A stretch of DNA of 16,908 nt from Candidatus Methanoperedens sp. (GTDB lineage Archaea > Halobacteriota > Methanosarcinia > Methanosarcinales > Methanoperedenaceae). Shown here piece by piece: positions 14,475 to 16,908 of the stretch (positions are counted from its first letter, which is position 1; each line of letters begins with the position of its first letter). The stretch is taken from contig JAHFCV010000028.1 of the NCBI GenBank assembly GCA_023249275.1, forward strand, positions 1 to 16,908, given 5' to 3'. A model generated the notes under the pieces. That model worked only from the letters and a program-made list of their open reading frames with translations. It was not told the DNA's origin and searched no databases. Made by a program: the position numbers and the translations under genes.

Positions 14475-14978
14475 TTATTTCCTCCTCAACAGGTTTCCGC
14501 CATCCGTACTTACTACATCTTCCCCGCCTTCTCCCATGGTGACGAATTGCTCAGTATTCATGTCGTAGTCCTTTCTGAGGGGATGTCCCACCCAGCCGTC
14601 AGGCAGCAGTATCCTGATAAGATTAGGATGACCTGTGAATTTTATCCCCACAAGGTCATACGTTTCCCGTTCAAGCCAGTCTGCTCCTTTCCAGAGGGAT
14701 GTTAACGAGTCCACTTCAGGATTGTCGTGGTCTGTAATTACCTTCAGCACAAGATTCTGTTTTTTTTCGTATGAAAAGAAGTTATATACAACCTCGAAAT
14801 GGTCATTATAATCGGTGCCGGTAATCACAGAAAGATGGTCAAAACCCATTTCCTTTACTTTTTTGGCGGCATTTAAAAGCTCTTCTTTCTTGATTACAGC
14901 CATGGGCTTATTCAACTGCATTCCAGTACTTACAACAGCAGCAGGCAATTTCTGTTTTAACTCTTCTGCCGGATTCAT
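14475..14978 (-). CDS. fpoC: F420H2 dehydrogenase subunit FpoC (NuoC-like, 30 kDa)
   Basis: Peripheral-arm structural subunit with no cofactor, 167 residues. The family signature WLERETYDLVGIKFTGHPNL (101-120), followed by RILLPDGWVGHPLRKDYD, is clear, and the early SVITGTDYNDHFEVVYNFFS strand region is typical. C and D are separate genes, not fused as in E. coli NuoCD. The ATG overlaps the fpoB stop as ATGA, and the stop is 1 nt before the GTG of fpoD; the last codons AGG-AGG also serve as the fpoD ribosome site. Confidence 0.94.
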   Translation of the reverse strand: MNPAEELKQKLPAAVVSTGMQLNKPMAVIKKEELLNAAKKVKEMGFDHLSVITGTDYNDHFEVVYNFFSYEKKQNLVLKVITDHDNPEVDSLTSLWKGADWLERETYDLVGIKFTGHPNLIRILLPDGWVGHPLRKDYDMNTEQFVTMGEGGEDVVSTDGGNLLRRK

Positions 14979-15568
14979 TTATTAAGCCCCCATTTTGCGC
15001 CGTATCCTTCGTTCTTGATTTTCTCCCGAAGCTGGATAACCCCGTATAACCATGCCTCAGGGCGCGGCGGGCAGCCCGGAATGTATACATCCACAGGTAT
15101 GATCAAATCCACGCCTTTTAAGACTGCATACGACTCATGATATGGTCCGCCTGTTGACGCGCAGCTTCCTACAGCGATTACCCACTTGGGTTCTGGCATC
15201 ATTTCATAAAGCTGTTTTACCCTTGGAGCCATGCGTTTGGTAACAGTCCCTGCCACGAACATGAGGTCAGCCTGCCTTGGACTGGCTCTGAAAATCTCCA
15301 TCCCGAAGCGCGCAATATCGTGGTGAGCCATTGCTACAGCCATCATTTCAATAGCGCAGCAGGCAAGACCCGAAGTAACAGGCCAGAGAGAACTCAAACG
15401 CGCCCAGTTAAAAATCTGGTCAACCGTTGAAAAGAGAATCAATCCTTCCCGTTCCCTTGCAGCCAGAACCGTGCTGATAAGCCCTGTGTCTTCCAGTTTT
15501 TCAAGAGCTGTCACAGGCTTCTTCTTAACGGTTTTAATTTTTGTAGTGTCAATAGTTACTGGATCCAC
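14975..15568 (-). CDS. fpoB: F420H2 dehydrogenase subunit FpoB (NuoB-like, cluster N2)
   Basis: Carries the terminal 4Fe-4S cluster N2 that reduces the membrane electron carrier. The four ligands are present: the adjacent pair C70-C71 in SGLACCAIEMMA, C136 in IAVGSCASTGG, and C166 in YIPGCPPRPEAW. FRASPRQADLMFVAGTVT is the conserved B-subunit core. The 197-residue form starts at GTG (15568-15566), with a strong ribosome site GAAGGAGG ending 7 nt upstream; this overlaps the end of fpoA by 13 nt. The first 20 residues, rich in Lys and Thr, are a variable extension. The stop overlaps fpoC by 4 nt. Confidence 0.96.
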   Translation of the reverse strand: MDPVTIDTTKIKTVKKKPVTALEKLEDTGLISTVLAAREREGLILFSTVDQIFNWARLSSLWPVTSGLACCAIEMMAVAMAHHDIARFGMEIFRASPRQADLMFVAGTVTKRMAPRVKQLYEMMPEPKWVIAVGSCASTGGPYHESYAVLKGVDLIIPVDVYIPGCPPRPEAWLYGVIQLREKIKNEGYGAKWGLNK

Positions 15569-15930
15569 TCTAAAGCCTCCTTCCTCCAGGCATAAGCAAG
15601 CCCGATAATAAGTATTTCAATAAATATAATCATCTCAAAAAACCCAAGCGGTCCAAGCTGCTTGAATTGCACAGCCCACGGGTATAAAAACAGGACTTCA
15701 ACATCGAATATCAGGAAAACAATCACAATCAGGTAATATTGTATGTTAAAATGTACCCGGGCGTCCCCCACGGGCACTTCCGCGCATTCGTACGTGGATA
15801 ATTTTTCTTTCGTTTTATTGCTGGGTCGTACCATCCTCGACATGAATAATGACATGGCTACGAACACAACACCTATAATCGTAAGAATTACGACTGGTAA
15901 ATAATTATCAAAAATTTCATTTGTGACCAT
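15556..15930 (-). CDS. fpoA: F420H2 dehydrogenase membrane subunit FpoA (NuoA-like)
   Basis: Three-helix membrane subunit at the junction of the two arms, 124 residues, first gene of the operon. Helices lie at about 10-32, 64-87 and 98-115. The conserved loop TYECAEVPVGDARVHFNIQYY (46-66) and the acidic IFDVEVLFLYPWAV with D76 and E78 are diagnostic. In bacteria the loop reads YECG; here Gly is Ala. GGTGG lies 5-6 nt before the ATG and a TATA box about 40 nt before it, so this is the operon's promoter-proximal gene. No fpoF or other gene intervenes between it and the divergent marker 9 gene. Confidence 0.95.
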   Translation of the reverse strand: MVTNEIFDNYLPVVILTIIGVVFVAMSLFMSRMVRPSNKTKEKLSTYECAEVPVGDARVHFNIQYYLIVIVFLIFDVEVLFLYPWAVQFKQLGPLGFFEMIIFIEILIIGLAYAWRKEALEWIQ

Positions 15931-16054
15931 TGAACCACCAGTATTACGGCTTAAAAAAGGATTATTGATATAAAAAGGTTATGAAATTGTTTTAGCGTAA
16001 GATTCTTAAATAAAAGAAACAACTGGAGACGGTTACATTAGAAGGAATAACGTG
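15931..16054. promoter_or_regulatory. Divergent promoter region between fpoA and the marker 9 gene
   Basis: For the fpo operon, the - strand reads CCTTTTTATATC at 15978-15967, a TATA box that would start transcription near 15946 and give a leader of about 16 nt containing GGTGG. For the opposite gene, CTTAAATA at 16005-16012 would start transcription near 16035, leaving a short leader with GAAGGA (16041-16046). The two boxes are about 30 bp apart, so a factor bound between them could control both sides. I see no convincing palindrome between them. Confidence 0.55.
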
Positions 16055-16908
16055 ATGGAAAATTTATTTGATATTAAAGTCGGTTACGCCTCTTTCAAAA
16101 ATCCCATTGCTCTGGCGTCTATGGCAGGCATAACTGACAGTAAGTTCGCCTCCGGATTCAAGAATGCCGGATTGGTCATCATGGGAGGCTATAATCTTGA
16201 TGAGAAAACGAATGAAGCTGCGCGGAAAGAAAAAGGGCGCGGCAGAACAGAGTTCGTGTCCGACGAACCCATGGAATTCCTGAATTCAGAGCTTGAAGCG
16301 TCAAAGGGAATTACCACAATAGCAGTCAATGTGCGCGCTGCATCGCTTGAACCTTATATAGAAGCGGCAAACCTGGCTAAGAAATACGGCGCCATACTTG
16401 AGATAAACGCGCATTGCAGGCAGCCCGAAATGACTGAACTCGGCGCTGGAGAAGCATTGTTGAAAGACGTTCCGCGTCTGTGCGATTACATCAGGGAGAT
16501 AAAGAAAACCGGGGTTGTGCTTTCGGTTAAAACAAGAGCCAATGTGGTGAATGATGTCGAGCTTGCCGTAGCTCTCGAAAGAGCTGGGGCTGACATCATC
16601 CATATAGACGCCATGCATCCTCAGGGTGTTGATATCGGGGTTATCAAACGCGTTCGGAATTCAACCAATTTATTCATTATCGGCAATAATTCAATCGTGG
16701 ATTTTGAGAGTGCCAAAGAGATGTTCTCGCACGGCGCAGACATGGTATCTGTTGCGCGCGCTGCACGCGCCAATCCGGAAATCATCAACCAGCTTGTCTT
16801 TGACGTATCTTCAATCCAGTCCATGACCGGCTGGTATAATGCGCCAAAGCACATCTGCGGCGGCGGCGACCTGAGGGCGCTTGCTTTCTGCTGTCTTCCG
16901 GTCAAACC
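16055..16908 (+). CDS. Dus/DHODH-like TIM-barrel protein with methanogenesis marker 9 domain (3' end outside window)
   Basis: The first 284 residues of a flavin-type TIM barrel related to dihydrouridine synthases and dihydroorotate dehydrogenases. ASMAGITDSKFA (21-32) is the phosphate-side start of the barrel, EINAHCRQPE (116-125) contains the cysteine at the catalytic-loop position of such enzymes, VKTR (148-151) supplies the usual lysine, and IIGNNSI and SVARAARAN are the late FMN-phosphate strands. After residue 258, GWYNAPKHICGGGDLRALAF followed by CC-LPVKP begins a cysteine-rich tail that I recognise as the methanogenesis marker 9 domain (from memory). The substrate of this family is not established. 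The ATG at 16055 follows GAAGGA by 8 nt; an in-frame GTG precedes it directly. It is transcribed divergently from the fpo operon. The frame is open to the window edge. Confidence 0.75.
   Translation, partial: MENLFDIKVGYASFKNPIALASMAGITDSKFASGFKNAGLVIMGGYNLDEKTNEAARKEKGRGRTEFVSDEPMEFLNSELEASKGITTIAVNVRAASLEPYIEAANLAKKYGAILEINAHCRQPEMTELGAGEALLKDVPRLCDYIREIKKTGVVLSVKTRANVVNDVELAVALERAGADIIHIDAMHPQGVDIGVIKRVRNSTNLFIIGNNSIVDFESAKEMFSHGADMVSVARAARANPEIINQLVFDVSSIQSMTGWYNAPKHICGGGDLRALAFCCLPVK

Noticed and set aside
15044..15053. CCCCGTAT at 15044 as a second copy of the aroK palindrome
   Set aside because: Only one arm-like stretch is present and it encodes conserved FpoB residues; no palindrome is formed.
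1..16908. CRISPR arrays, tRNA or rRNA genes, complete insertion sequences
   Set aside because: No regularly spaced repeats, cloverleaf-like sequences, rRNA segments or transposase genes could be seen on either strand.

Overview
The window looks like a chromosomal segment of a methanogenic or methane-oxidising archaeon of the Methanosarcinales type (Methanosarcina-like or ANME-2/Methanoperedens-like). Three things point there: an O-phosphoseryl-tRNA synthetase (SepRS), a complete membrane and peripheral-arm gene set for the Fpo/Fqo F420H2 dehydrogenase including the lineage-specific fpoO and a split fpoJ, and a TIM-barrel protein ending in what looks like the methanogenesis marker 9 domain. 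Promoters are archaeal (TATA boxes, short leaders). The genus cannot be fixed from the sequence alone.

Left part (1-4380, + strand): a tight biosynthetic operon. The 3' part of chorismate synthase (aroC), SepRS (sepS), a GHMP-type archaeal shikimate kinase (aroK) and a monofunctional chorismate mutase overlap or nearly abut. An unassigned 243-residue protein follows. aroK, aroC and chorismate mutase cover shikimate-to-prephenate steps (the EPSP synthase step is not in the window). SepRS makes Sep-tRNA(Cys) for indirect cysteine coding. The aroK 3' end carries a 20-bp perfect palindrome that looks like a 27-nt in-frame insertion.

Middle part (4381-5690): a small accessory interval. It holds a perfect 13-bp inverted repeat and a second related box (TTCGTA half-sites resembling the MsvR redox-regulator box) ahead of a 75-residue two-helix membrane protein. 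A VapBC-type toxin-antitoxin pair follows on the - strand.

Right part (5691-15930, - strand): one operon of thirteen genes read from 15930 leftwards, fpoA-B-C-D-H-I-J1-J2-K-L-M-N-O, with junctions of -13 to +4 nt. It encodes the quinone/methanophenazine-reducing, ion-pumping F420H2 dehydrogenase. The F420H2-oxidising subunit FpoF and bacterial NuoEFG are not in the window. A 124-bp divergent intergenic region with back-to-back TATA boxes separates fpoA from the marker 9 protein (16055 onward, + strand, cut by the window end).

Most notable: the palindromic insertion in aroK, the TTCGTA-type operators, an exact 55-residue tandem duplication in FpoO, an unassigned conserved-looking 243-residue protein, and chorismate mutase active-site substitutions.
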